From assembly GCA_027886175.1 (NCBI GenBank), contig JAJNNQ010000075.1, forward strand, positions 86,874,501-86,938,500: 64,000 nt of DNA, read 5' to 3'. The number at the start of each line of letters is the position of its first letter. The stretch's first letter is position 1. The position numbers were made by a program, and so were the translations under genes. This document shows positions 35,501 through 48,290 of this stretch, piece after piece. Under the pieces are notes generated by a model. It worked only from the letters and a program-made list of their open reading frames with translations. It was not told the DNA's origin and made no database searches. This DNA is from Phylloscopus collybita. Lineage: Eukaryota; Chordata; Aves; Passeriformes; Phylloscopidae.

Positions 35501-38500
35501 ATTTGTTATTATTGTTCTGATCCTTGAAATTTTCTGAGGTATAAGGCTGGCTTCATTTAGTTTTCTGTGATCAGAAAAATCAAAGTAAATGAAAAAATGT
35601 GCTATATTATGTTGATATTAAATATTTTGAGGAGGGGCAGACAATTTTATTTGTAATCATATTAAGATTTAAAATGATATCTAATCTGAAATTTGTATCT
35701 CTCTTTAATTAATCTCATAAAATGTATAATGGCCTACAAACTGCAGTTCACCTTCACAAGCTCACCGATGCCCTTCATACCTCTTATGAAATGTCTAGTG
35801 CACTTCTGAAGACTAAAAAATTATAAAGAAAATTGAATATCAGTTTATCAGTTTATCTTTTTTTTGGTAGTGGAAAAAATTTTTCTGAGTCATTAAAACA
35901 CACATGCACAAATAATAATAATAAAAAAATAGAGTTCTAAACATAACCAGAAAGTGATGAATTAAAAAAGTGAACTAAGTTACAACATGAATGAAACTAT
36001 CAAACTTTACTCAAGCTTCAGGAAATCAGGAAATCGAACTGATGGCAGGCCATTGAAGCTTTGTCTCAGCAGAATCATGAGGAAAGCACAAACATAAATC
36101 ACAAATTAATTGAAGCTGATTTTTTTTTCCCATCAAAACACTCTTTTTAGCCCCATGGGGAGTTAAAAAAATGGAACACCAGTCCTGCGGGACATTACCT
36201 TTTGTTTAAAAGTGGTACAAAATTAGCAGAATATTTGTAAGTGGAAAGGTGCACGTTCTGCTTCAGTGGTACACTGCACCTGCCCAAAATGCTCTACTGC
36301 TGCATGAGAGCTGTCACGTGGCTGCTGTGTTCTGTGTTTGCTCTTGCCCATCAGTGCTGTTGGGCTTCCCATGACGGCTCGTGTTGTGTGATCAAAGCAT
36401 AGGCCACTCTCTGATGGGAAGCACAGTCCCTGCTGAGGCAGCAGCCTGAGTGTTAAAACTGTGGGCACCTGCAGGTGCAGAATGGTAACTAACTAAACCA
36501 AAGTGTTTTGGTTTGCAATAACACTAACTTGAAACACAGTGCATTGTTTAGCTTTCGGGATTGAAAATACCTGTGATAAAATTGAGATGCTTCTAGAGCA
36601 TAGAGCAACCTCTTAAGAAAACCCTTGTGAACAGATAACTCACACAAGCAAGGAGCTTTCCTTTAAATAATTTTATGTCTTGCTTACTAAAATTCTGTGA
36701 AACTTAGGGACTACTGAAGTGAATATTGGCATAATTCTTATATGATTTAAGACAGAAATTGGGTCAATAATGAAGTGAAATTTGCATCAGACTCTGATGT
36801 CATTGTCATCTGTGTAACATTATATGGTCCTCACAGAGGAGACTTTCATCTGCTTTAAGTAATATTGATATTGCTGTACAGTTGCTTTTGAAGTTCCTTG
36901 ATTTTTAGATCGCTGAACATTTCCAAGTGAATGTGCAAACCCTTTTGTAATTAATTTATTGTGGATGCTAAGCTCTTGTCATGGTCACCTTAGAACTTGC
37001 CTATGGATAAAAACTATTGAATTGAACTGTTTCACTTCCATTAATGGAAAAGAAAAAGTTGGTGGACTTTTTAGGAAAAGCTGTATTGGAGTATTTCAGG
37101 TAACTATAGAAGCTTGGCAAAGAAACATGGAAGAGTGCTATGAATGAACCAGAAGAGATGACTAAAATACCCACTGCTGCCAAAAAAAAAAAAAAAAATC
37201 GCATCAGATGTATTAAATGTTCATAATTGAGAAATTTATTTGGTTTCATATTTACTTCCTAAACTATTAGGTTTTAGTCTGCTGCAGTAAGTGAGAGTGA
37301 AACAGGAGTACCCATTACAGCTGTTATATAACAGATTTCAAGGACAGATAAAGCCTTTGTGTGTCTGTATGTAGAGGAGACTTTTTTATGGTAGCAGAGC
37401 AACATCCTCATGCTCTAAGTACCTTAACTTCATTACAAGACAAATAAATGTATTTATATGATAAAAATAATTCTACATTATATATCACACATTTTTTATG
37501 TGTCTTATACCTCATAATGTCTCACATAATTTTCTTATTTTCTTACTCTTTCACTTAGTGGTTCACGAATGCTGTTTCAACTCTACCAAATTTCTGATGA
37601 TTTCCATTGTTTTTACTTTACACTTTTCCACTCTACCAAAGCTCTTTTCAAAAAATATATAAAATATCTTTTCTAGTTAAATCAAAAAGCCTTTTTCCCC
37701 CTCCCCAGCTAGCACCCCTGTTTTTCTATCTGTTTTTCTGCATCTTATCCTTCAACACTATGCCAGAGAGGCTAGGTAATTCTGGAAGTCAGTGTTAGAT
37801 TATTCTAAGATTGATGTTTATGTGAAGTCTTTAATTTATTTAGGTAATTATTTGTGTCATCAAACCTTACCCATATCGATTGCTTGACAAATGGAATTTA
37901 TCATTTGGTTTTTGTGATTTTTCTCAGGAGCTGGTTCATCAGTTACAGTCTGTTTTGGGTTTTTGGGTAGATGATGCAGAGTTTTTGAAAAGAAGACCTT
38001 TTTTTTAATCTTTGCAAACTTTTAGAAATATAGTTATTAGTCTCCTCTAATGTATTATATTATTATTGCTATTGTTATTATTAAATAATATAATTATATA
38101 ATTAAACAACAACAGCAAAGCAACAACAACAACAATAATAATAATAATCTAGGCAAGCCTTTGCTATTCATAAGCTTTCTCGAAACATTTGTGTGAATGT
38201 AATGTTGGTCAGCTGAATTAGTGTAACTAAGACAATACAAAAATAAAAACAATTAAATGGACCAGAAAAATTTATTTATGGGGTTGTTTGCTATTTTGAG
38301 GTCTGTCACAGGATAATTTTTGTGCTCATAATATGCACCTTTCTCATTTTCAGCTTGCTTTTTTTCTCTCCTGATTTTTTCCCCTGACTTTCCTCCCCAC
38401 TCCTTTCTGGTTTGGGAATGAAAAAAAAAAGGAAGGCAAAGAAAACAAAGGAAGAGGAATAAATTTCCCTCAATGAAATTTATTAAATTGAGGTCATATT

Positions 38501-41500
38501 TCAGGATAATGTGGAGGGACATGAGGAATGATGTTTTCCAGTTTCACAAAGATGAAGCATCCTTATTATATGTTAACCATATCCAGTTCTCATTTTTGAT
38601 AGAGGACAAAGGAATTTAGGAGCCTAATCTTCTGAATTACAAGGATCTGCAGGAAAACTAGAGAAATTCACACATCTGTGGTCTTTCTGCAGAGTGATGG
38701 TTTCAGAGACTAAAATGAACAGTAGTCTTTGTCTGGAAGTTGTGAATTCTAACACTTCTTGAACTTGACAGCTAGAGATCCTCTCAGTAGTCTTAATTCT
38801 CTGGTGCATGTTCTTTTTTATGAGATTTGTTTCAACTGAAAAGCATTCCTGCAGGAAAGCAGCACAATGGGTGTGTTATTGAAAAACAAAGTATAGAATC
38901 TTTTGTCTGTCTGAAGTCATGGAGTTCTGAACTTTCTGTCTAGATTTCATTAGCACTGTAGCGTAAAGAGCCAGAAAACTATGTGCAGAAAATTAATAAA
39001 TAATTTAATTTACAAGGAATTTTCATAGAAATGGAAAATTAGAGAGAAGAAGTGTATGAAGGATAACATAAATAAAATAATCACACAGATTTAAGAGCTC
39101 ACACAGATGAAATTCACATTATTATAGATTATTAAAGAAAAATTAGTAGATCAATAAGCATTCAAAATTACTGTTATTGTCATTACAAATATAGCCACAA
39201 CAGATTCCAGCAGCATTCTTAGAAAGCACATGCAAAAACAGCAAACAGAAAAAGTAAAACTTCCAACAAGGGTGCTATGACTGTCTCTCTACTTTCATTC
39301 TTACACCTGATATATATTTCAAAGGAATCTGACTCTTGACTCTGGGATACTGGTTTCTATTCATATTTAAATTGTTAAATCTGCCCAGTTAGTATAGATT
39401 TATTTTTGTTTTCTGACTAAGTACAGTAAGAGGTAGTAAGCTTATAGTTAGAAACCTCCATGCACCCAATGCGATCTTCATACACACAAAGACATTTCAA
39501 CAGCTTGAAACTGCAAATATGCTCAAGCTTCTTTCTAATTGCAAATTCAACTTCAGCAAAATTTTCGCAGCAAGCTTTTCATCAATTTTCAGTTTGGGAC
39601 ATTTGTGCTTTCCTAGCTTAGAACATTGTTTTTTTCCACAAAGGCATAAATTTCTATTTGTGAGATGGCTATAATTTCCATGGCAACAATCATAGTATTA
39701 GGAAGGTAAACAAAATCTAGCTACGGAAGGCTGCCAGTGGTGTGGATGAAAGCTTGAGGAAAATCATAGGCTGAGTAAGGAGTGCTTTTTTTTTTAAATT
39801 CCCTCTATGTTTGCTCAAGAATAAAAATAATTTTAAGAGGGGTGTTCCAGAGCTGTCTGAATTGACTTTGCACAGGTTTGGACTGGCTCCTGACAGAACT
39901 CTAGTAACACTAACTCCTCCAATATCTCTGGCAGGTTCTGCATACCTTATTCAGGCAACATCTTTACTGAATTTCTCTGGGAGTTTTCCAATTATATGGA
40001 TTCCTATATCATAGGTTAGTACAGTTACAAAATATTAACCTATAATTTAAGTGTATAGCTTGTACAAATATACCAAAGGCTTGCTCAAGATTTCTAGACT
40101 GTTTCATCAAGCATATCTTATACCCACGACTGGTGTTCATGATGTTGCTGGTGATGTTTTAAAAAAGTTTTGCAGTACATGTTTGAGGTGTATTAATGAA
40201 GTGTTTCATCTGTACAATGGGACCTTATACAAATTAGATTCAAAAGTAACAAAATTTTATGGTATTATAAAGATTATTAGATCTGCATTGAGTACTGCAG
40301 CAGTTTATTTTCTTCCATATTGATTTTTAATTATGCTGACTCTGTACATTATTTAAGAGAGGAAAGAGGAAGTTAAATCCTAATCTTATTAGTACTGGTA
40401 TAAAATGCATCAAGTTCAATGGCATTTCAGCTTGTCCTGGGTCTGATGTGACTGAGAACAGATGTGAGCCCTCTTGGATAAGGTTTTTTTTCCTATGACA
40501 TAGTAATTTTGTTCTGGATTAGATTTTTCATTCATATGACATGGATTTGGCACATGTTGAATTGATCAAAGAGTAGACAAGGCCAAGCCTATCTGATTAT
40601 GTAATTGCTTCATCTGTTGTACCATAGTTGCACAGGGCCAAAACCTGAGATCTCCAGTCATCTTGAATCAGTCCCTTTTAAAACAGGCCTCAGCTGTCTT
40701 CTAGGTTTGTTAATGCAATGGCATTGAAAACTGCAAATTTGCCTAATAAATAAGAGTGATTTAAATAGAGAGGTGTAAATCTGTTAGTTCCTTTAGCTGA
40801 TAGATTTGTACCCAGGTAATTAAAACCAGAGGCTGACCATGACCAGAAGAGGGAGGTTTCAGCTGTTTGGCTCAATGCTCAGCTTTTCCAAGCTTTTCTG
40901 TGCAACCTTAGTCAAGGTATGTTGTTATTTTGTGCCAATTTTCCACATAAATATCCTTAGTTTCCAGCTTTGCTGTAGCCTTTTGGAAATCAAACCCCCA
41001 AAAAACTGAAATTTTTTTACTGCCAATAGGAAATGCTCAATAGAACAGGAACACAGTCGTAGAGGATACTATGGGATTTGACCTCAGTTCAAATAGCAAT
41101 AGCCTAATAGTTGTGTGTGGCAGGGATTTTCAGAGTATGTATGGCTGTACAGGTACTTCAGGGTAAAAAGTCATACTGTGTCTTCTACACCTCCATTCCA
41201 GTAATGAAATGTAGTCAGGTTGCCCTGTACATGAGGTTTTTGTGACATTTAGATGGTGCAAAACTGTCCGTTAAAGTCAAAATCTCCTTGTATTAAAAGT
41301 GAAATACTTGGCTCAGTTGCAAGTTTTCTAATAATTTCTGAAATTGTTCTTGTGGACTAGTTCCTTTCTTGTTGGTGCATAAAATAACTAGTCACAACAG
41401 ATGCTATTGTGCATATTGCTTGAGAAAATGTCTTTCATTCTTCATTTGTTCTGAAAAAAGCAACAGCACTAGAGACTCCTCATCCCTGTCTGTAATAATC

Positions 41501-43549
41501 ACATTGTTTCACTCACTCGTAGCTGGTGACTTTTCTAAATATTTTTGATCAATAGAAAGAAATGTAAAAAATCAGTAGATTGCAGCTTGTAGCTGGAATT
41601 GATAGATAGTTTAGGTGGCAGGCTTTGAACTCCCTTGGCAATCAGTAGTTGAAAGAAATTACCTTACTTCCATAGCTAGGATCTTCTGCCAAATTTACCC
41701 TGTTCGTGTCTAAATCTCTTACATATTTTAAAGGATTAAAGTTAAAGATGAGATTAAAAACTTTCCTCTTGGCTTCAAAAGGAGAACAGAATTCTCTACA
41801 GAAGCATAACTGACAACCTCCCATGAGAAAAACAAGTAAAACACTGAAGATGTTCCCCATCTCCTTAACCATTTATTTTCCTTTTTTTAACTAGACATCT
41901 CACCGAGATGCCTCTTTACAGTATGGTGTTGTTAGACCTTATGCAAAGGTTATACTTTATGATTTGACATACAGTATTTTTCTTCCTTTGAACTCTTCTT
42001 TGAATCCTTAATTCTTAACAGTGTAGTTAATTCTGCATGTTGTGGCAGAATTAATTGTGTTGCCATAACATCACTTTCCCCTAATAAATTTTCCACTGTG
42101 GGGATTTCAGCACTTCAAAGACGATACAACATACCTTTTGCTAACCAGATGATAAGGCTTCGTCTATGCAATGGAGCCAATGATTATTTCTGAACCAACA
42201 TATAATTATGAAGACACAGTGAGAGAACTTTCAACGTGCTCACAAGTGGCAGAACTAAATGCAAGTAGAAATGTCATGTTGGGGTGGAGGTTCAAAGTTA
42301 GCATCCAGTCTTCGACTCTGCAGCTGCTATAATTACACAACTCTGTAAATTGGAATCATTTATCCTCTGCCAACTGCAGTAATTAATTTTCTCTTCAGTC
42401 AGTGGAGGGGGGATTGATCTTTCCTTTGTGAAAATCTTTCTCACGCAAATACCACTTTGCTCTTCTATGTTCCAGTTCTGGAAATTTGTCCTTCTATGCA
42501 ACAGCTATTAAAGAGAGGGGCTGCAGCTTCCTTGCCTGTGTGTTCTTGTCTGTGTAGCAGTGATGAAAACGAAGATCTGATGTACAGGGTTTCATCATAA
42601 TACTTAATCACTACCTGATTGTGGAATTAGGATGGCTTGGCTAGTAGCAAATGTGCAAACCTTTAGCTGATTCTAATAATCACTAGAAGACAGATATTTC
42701 TTCTGTCTAAAGGCCTCTTGAAAATCTATGAAAATTATGCACGATTTACATTGCATTCATAATGTGTGTCTCCATTCTCACACTGCCCTTATTATCTAAA
42801 TAAGTGGCAATTCAGGAAAAAAATCTTGCATAAAAAATGCCATAATCTGAAATGCAGGGATGTATCCTTAGAGATCAATTTTCATCTGGACTTTAGTTTC
42901 TTTATAATTTTTGGTTGCTGCAAAAGAGCTATTGCCACAAAATTAATGCCTAATAGATATTGTGCAGGAGAGAAGACCACACGGTGATAGGCTTTGTGTT
43001 CTATTACTCTCCTAACTACTCTGGAGATAAGCATAGAGGCTGCACGTAGTTGTAAGTGGCAACATGGTGAGCCTCTGCAGGATGGTCAGGGTTCCTGGTG
43101 GCCTGAAAGCACCTCCAGTCAGTGGCAGTGAATATACCATGGAGGTTTCTGCTGATTGTAATTGACTTGATCCCTCACAGACCACAGAAATAAGTCAGCA
43201 AGAATGGAGTCACACTTACTTTCCAAAGGGCTGCTGTTTCTAAATATGTGATGGGGCAGGAGTCAGGACTTATAGCCAGGGAGGACAGGATCTGACTTTT
43301 CCAGAGCCCCCACGGTTGTCCTTCCAGTTCAGGATGAAGCATTTAAACGATGTGGTGTGGGAGACCCTTGGTTATCATTACCCACACTCTACTCATCCAC
43401 AAAGAATATGGAAGACTTCTGTCTCTTGACTGTGCACAGAACCCTTCTCCTAAACAAGAACTTTCTTGAGTTTTGTTTGTTCTTAAATACTGTATTTATT
43501 TGGCTTTTTCACGTACTGTATCTCACACTTTTGGGGCCAGATCTTCCAC
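32557..43549. other. Long AT-rich non-coding stretch, no recognised gene
   Basis: No gene is recognised in this 11-kb stretch. Contents noted: T-rich and G/T-rich runs at 33298-33352; a 10-bp tandem unit (CTGGGCTGTG) at 34581-34608; a (TAA)-type run near 35911-35930; a GC-richer segment at 36230-36480 containing the palindrome CACCTGCAGGTG; an A run near 37181-37198; and a compound (CAA)n(TAA)n microsatellite at 38106-38150 preceded by AT-rich self-complementary DNA. Confidence 0.5.
38106..38150 (+). repeat. (CAA)n(TAA)n compound microsatellite
   Basis: Imperfect CAA units with interrupting CAGCAAAG run straight into TAA units. The preceding 60 bp are rich in ATT and TAAT and partly complementary to the repeat. 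Confidence 0.85.
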
Positions 43550-43590
43550 TGCAGTAAAGCTGTTGACATTTTTCTGGTGGCTTACTGGGT
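43550..43590. mobile_element. Possible single-arm MITE fossil
   Basis: GGGGCCAGATCTTCCACTGC followed by AGTAAAG resembles the left arm of the palindromic MITE family seen at 13-14 kb and 44.6 kb. The right arm cannot be followed, so the call is tentative. Confidence 0.33.
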
Positions 43591-44121
43591 TCTGGTGAAT
43601 TCTGAGTTGTAAGCTGCTTTTAACTACTGGGAAGCTACTTCATCATCCCTGGTGACTTATGCTACTGGACTATACCAGCCTCCAGCTGCCACAGTCTGCT
43701 CACCTGTGAAGGCAGGTGAAAACCCAAGAAAAGGTTTTCATCCCTCCTTGTAGCTGAAGTTGTATTTTATTTAGGCTAGTGGCGCCCCAGACCTCTAGGA
43801 CCTGATTTGCAGTTTAGTGTGATTCTGAGTGAAGATACAGTGCAGGGAGGATTAGAGCTAAGGCAGAATTCTTCACTGTGTTATCAGTATGAGGAAGGGT
43901 CTTTTAAAAGGTTTGTCTTTCTTCCTTTGCTGGTGCCTGGTTGAATCCTTTCTAGAATCCTCTGCAAATGATCTGTGCTACTGAAAGATTTTTTGTGGCA
44001 AGTAAGAGAAAATAAAACTATAGGAATTAAAATGCTTGTAATGTAAGAAGTAAAAGAAACACTATTTTTGCTTTTTTTTCTTTCAGCCTCTATATATCAG
44101 ATATTTATCTGTTAGTAAAAC

Positions 44122-44137
44122 TACTGTATATACAGTA
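44122..44137. repeat. 16-bp perfect palindrome
   Basis: TACTGTATATACAGTA is its own reverse complement. It sits in AT-rich DNA with no evident partner feature. Confidence 0.8.
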
Positions 44138-44644
44138 AAAAAAGATGGTCATTTGAGTAGAAATAAAATTATGTTTACCTTTTGATCATAAAGGAGAAGT
44201 GGGGGATTTCTCTCCAAAAAGAAACTCACCATATTCCAGTTTGAGATACTTGATAATCCTTCTTTGTATCAGAGTTTACTACACAGTTAAAACACATCAA
44301 ACATGATCAAGCTACATTTATCAGCAGAAAACAGCTCAAGTAAAATTATTAAAACCCTTTGAATTTCAAAGGTAAGAATACAGCATGCTCCTTTGGTGTT
44401 TAACTTCATATGGCGATGCAGAATAATCTGCTTCCAGGCCTTGATCTTTGCATATTTATACTTGTTTTATTGGTGTTGGGGTTTTTTTTGTATTTGATAA
44501 TAATACAGCTCAGAGTGGCTGTTGAATGTGTTTCTGGAAGTTTTGTAAAAATAAGTATCAGTTTGGACAGGCAAAGCCTGCATATTTCAACAGTAGACAT
44601 GCATTTGAAATCAATACATGACTTGAATTTGGGAAGCCTGAAGC

Positions 44645-44728
44645 AAAATCCTCAGGTGGAGTATATCACCACAACTCCTTTGACTTCCATGAAATAAAGC
44701 TGATTTTCACCAGCTGGGGATCTAGACT
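44645..44728. mobile_element. Fossil of palindromic Harbinger-like MITE
   Basis: The left arm reads AAAATCCTCAGGTGGAGTAT and the core reads AACTCCTTTGACTTCCATGA. The right arm reads GCTGATTTTCACCAGCTGGG and then GATCTAGA. The order and spacing match the palindromic family described at 13938-14026. This is one of the clearer copies. A chance 95-codon frame at 44410-44697 overlaps it. Confidence 0.62.
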
Positions 44729-44879
44729 TTGTTTTGGTTTCCCATTTGACTAAACTGAGACAAAAGCAAAGGAAATGTTTTATAGATACTTAGTTTTCCT
44801 GAAAAATAAATTAAAAGGGAGAAAAAATGGGGATCGCAGTAAATGAGCATCTCCGAGTGGAACAAAGGAATAGAAGAGA

Positions 44880-45010
44880 GGGGCTAATTGTTTAATTAGT
44901 AAATGTCTGCTTGGTTAATGACATATTAATGAGTTTTTAAGACAGTCATATCATTTACCATAAAAGACCCATGTGCGTATCCCTGGATGTACTGTATAAT
45001 TAAGTAATGT
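44880..45010. promoter_or_regulatory. Candidate regulatory element: clustered homeodomain-type motifs
   Basis: Within 130 bp are CTAATTG (44884-44890), TTTAATTAG (44891-44899), TTAATGA (44915-44921), ATTAATGAG from 44925, CCATAAAA near 44958 and TAATTA (44998-45003). The density of TAAT cores in repeat-free DNA suggests a developmental enhancer. The base composition makes chance a serious alternative. Confidence 0.2.
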
Positions 45011-45495
45011 GACCCATAGGAGTTCATCATTTAAAAACCTGTCAGCTGTCTCATGTTTGGTAGCAGATGAGTAAGCTCAGGAGGGGCTCACCAGGAGGAC
45101 TCAGTTAGGTGTCCAAAATATCTCGCTGTACAACAATCTGTTAACCTGTCAGCAGCGTGGTACCTGTGCATAAAGACAACATAGATTAGGATTTGCCCAC
45201 CAGTCTATTGAGTTGAGTTAACAGAAAAGTTGTTTCTGTAAGGGGGTGGGCCCACCAGAGAGGCGGCTTCTTCCTCTCAGCTTAATTTCATCATCTATAG
45301 GAACTGAACAAGTTAGGTGTTTCTTCAGGGTGCTGGGTCTGGGATGAGAGGTGAAACTTACCCAGCACTGATGCAGTTCATTTTATTCTCTAGCTATTTT
45401 CTCTCTGCTAGAGAGAAACTTACCTTTGGTTGTAGGTCTGATCAAAACATATACTGTGCTAAAGAGTTCTTCAGGCTATTACAATAATGCATACC

Positions 45496-45825
45496 TGCTG
45501 TATTCCTCTGGGGAAATGGTTTTTCCCCAGAAACCCCCCAAAGATTGTAACCTTTAGTTTAAACCTGCCTTTCCCTTATCTCTGACCTATGGCTCTGTGC
45601 CAGCTATCTGTCCCGAGACAGAGACTAGATAAAAACCCGTGCTCTTCCCTGTTTGGTCTCTTTGCCCCTGGGACCCCCTTCAGGAATAAAGCCTTGGAAT
45701 ATACCCTTGAGGTAAGATTCTCTTTTGAATCTTTTACCCTATTCCCTGAAATATTCCCCCCCAAAGCTCCCCAGAAACTGAGCTAGCACAGCAGCCCAGA
45801 GGGGCGGGCAGGGGGTAGCACTTCA
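45496..45825 (+). mobile_element. Solo LTR of endogenous retrovirus with 6-bp target duplication
   Basis: The element starts TGCTGTATTCC and ends GCACTTCA, and is flanked by CATACC at 45490-45495 and 45826-45831. Inside, a TATA-like GATAAAAACC lies near 45629 and the AATAAA polyadenylation signal is at 45685-45690, in the order expected for U3-R-U5. A short inverted repeat (TCTGGGGAAATGG / TTTTTCCCCAGA) lies near its start. The length of 330 bp and the 6-bp duplication fit a class II LTR, as for the copy at 14795, although the two share no obvious sequence. No internal viral genes adjoin it. The 62- and 65-codon frames here are not genes. Confidence 0.85.
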
Positions 45826-48132
45826 CATACCCATCTAAAAATTTCCTCCCTCCTCCTGCACCCCACTATAGGGCCACAGAAGGCATGGGAGTGTTTTAAT
45901 CACAAAAGGTATTCTTCCCCCTTTTCATATCTGAATACTACTTTGTGGAGTGTTGCAGCAAATTCCTTGCTGCTCATATTCCTTTAGCTTTTAAGATTAA
46001 GGTGAACATTAGGAAGGGTGTGACTATTGGAAACTACTTGCCTTCACCTTCTAAAGAGGAGTATAAATGTCAGTATCACTCACCCTTTCTGTCTCAACGT
46101 GTACATATACATAATTTCATACACAAATACATTTCATACCTGGGATCCAGATTTGAAGGTTATCAAAATTTGGGGTGTGGGGTGCGTGGGCCTAATGTGT
46201 ATGCTTTCTCTCAAAACTGTCTTAAGCCATTGAAAGAGCTTGGGCAAAGTTCTGTCTGGTATACAGAGTTTCTACTCTAATTGCACACCTGATTGATTGG
46301 AAGGTGCAGATCCCACGCCGATCAATTATGCAGCATGTGTGGTAAATCTGATGTTATAGGCACAGGTGATGAAAGCCCTTTTAAATCTTGGGGGTTTGGG
46401 CTTTGCTTGTTAGTGTATGATATAATGGAACAACACTCTCATTATTTTTGCTTCCTTTCCTCAAAAGATTTTGGAAGGATTACAAGAGTGCACTGTCTCC
46501 AGACTTCCAGGCTTTAATGTAGAGGATACAAACAGAGCCTGGAAAGAGATGGTGAGGTCTAACTCTGCTGTGCTCTTCTATAGGTGATTTGGAGTCTGGC
46601 CTTAAGAGACTATGGGCACATCGAGAAAGGTCTTTGGTTTCCATAATACATGCTTAGCAAGTTAAAAAAAAAATCTGTATACAGAAAACCATTAAGGAAC
46701 ATTGAAACTGTTTTTAATTTCTTTAAAATGTCTTTTCCTTGTGTTAAATTTGCTTGCCTTTTTCCAGTTTATTTCTTTTTAATTGGACATGTATGACAAA
46801 ATATTGTAGTAGTAGTTGTCTAAGAAAGTACTATAGCTCAAGAAGCAGGTGTTGTTCATAATAACTAAAAGCTTCTTTTCTATTTTCCATAAAAATAAAT
46901 ACACACATATGTGACAGAAAAATAATTCCAGGAGTTGTAGAAAGAAAATTGTGGCTTGTTATGGTATTTGGGCACTGGAGATGTTTTGAGGTTTTCCTTT
47001 CTAGGGCACCCTTCCCAGCCTTTTCAGGTTTGGTAATGAAATAGAAGTAGACAAAGGAGCTAAGCTTCTCTATCATACATGTAAACAAAACCAAAAATGG
47101 TGCTACCTTAGTAGTAGGGATGACAAGACAGCAGAAGAAGCTAAATGGATCATTTTATCCATGCACAAGCAGAAATAGGAGAGCACTTAGTAAAATCCCT
47201 GTCCCTAATACATAGTACAGAGGTCACAGAGAGAAATCATATAGACCTTATGAATTTTTAATTCTTTTTTTCCAATTTGTGTTTTTGGCAATGGTAAGTG
47301 AAGTACCAGTGCTCCTGACAGATGAAGTTTGAGAGCAAATATTACACACCGACTAAGGGCTTAATTCTGATCTCCCCTCTGCGGGTGTGTATTATTAATG
47401 ATTCATTGCATATTTTGAATAATAAGCTGTCTGCATAGCAGAGGGCAGAACGTAGTCCTAGGAGACTATTGCATGTGTGATGCATTAAGAATGGTATTGA
47501 GAATGTGTAGCTTATTAAAGTAGTTGTCTAGGGTTAAGTCACTTTTGGGGTGTATGTATGTCTATTTATCTGAAAATTAGAGAAAATTAAAAAGCCGTCT
47601 CAGAAAACATTCTACAGAATGAGGCTGTAGAAATACAATTTTAAAGGAAAGCTATTTTTTTTTTAAAGGACATGAAGCATGACCTTCACCTCCTGAGTTA
47701 ATAATATTCGAGCAAAACTGACAAAATGTATTTGACTGTTCTAGTTCATTTAGATTCTTTTATCTGTTTAGAGTGTAATCTCCATCTTGTAAAATGAATG
47801 TGAAAATTAAGTGACTTTGCCAACACTCTGCTTTCCTGAAATGATAACTATAAAGAAAAATGAATAATATTTTATTTGTCTATAAAATACATTTCTATGT
47901 AAGAGAACAAACAAAACCTCAGAAAGTTGCTATGTGTATGAACTGTACAGATACATGTACAGACTTAGTGTTCCAAGTGTGTGTATGTAATATGCAGACA
48001 CATCAAACTGTTGAAAAATTTGCCCTCTAATTTTCAAGTAAATATGGTTACAGAAAAATACAATTAAAACAAAATCCCCAAAATGTTTGGGTTTTTTCCT
48101 TTTTCTTTTCTTCATTCCTGCCCCCCCTCCCA
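45826..48132. other. Non-coding stretch, no recognised gene
   Basis: No gene is recognised. GGGCTTAATTCTGATCTCCC near 47355 weakly resembles a terminus of the palindromic MITE family. The 111-codon frame at 45945-46280 has no recognisable content. Confidence 0.45.
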
Positions 48133-48168
48133 CTTTCTTTCCTTTCTTTCCTTTCTTTCCTTTCTTTC

Positions 48169-48239
<71 letters not shown>

Positions 48240-48290
48240 TCACCCCTCTTTCACCCCTCTTTCACCCCTCTTTCACCCCTCTGTCTTTCA
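48133..48290 (+). repeat. Compound polypyrimidine microsatellite / minisatellite
   Basis: Three blocks follow one another. First come about five copies of a 9-bp unit CTTTCTTTC, then a perfect (CTTT)n run to 48240, then four copies of an 11-bp unit CACCCCTCTTT from 48241, the last degenerate. The plus strand is purely C and T from 48133 to 48241 (109 nt). Such mirror-symmetric tracts can form triplex (H-) DNA and are length-variable. Long Ser/Phe/Leu-rich frames through it are artefacts. Confidence 0.97.

Noticed and set aside
45158..45790. Alternative 633-bp boundaries for the LTR near 45.5 kb, flanked by GCAGCG and GCAGCC
   Set aside because: The flanks differ by one base and the start TGGTACC is atypical. 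The 330-bp version has an exact CATACC duplication.
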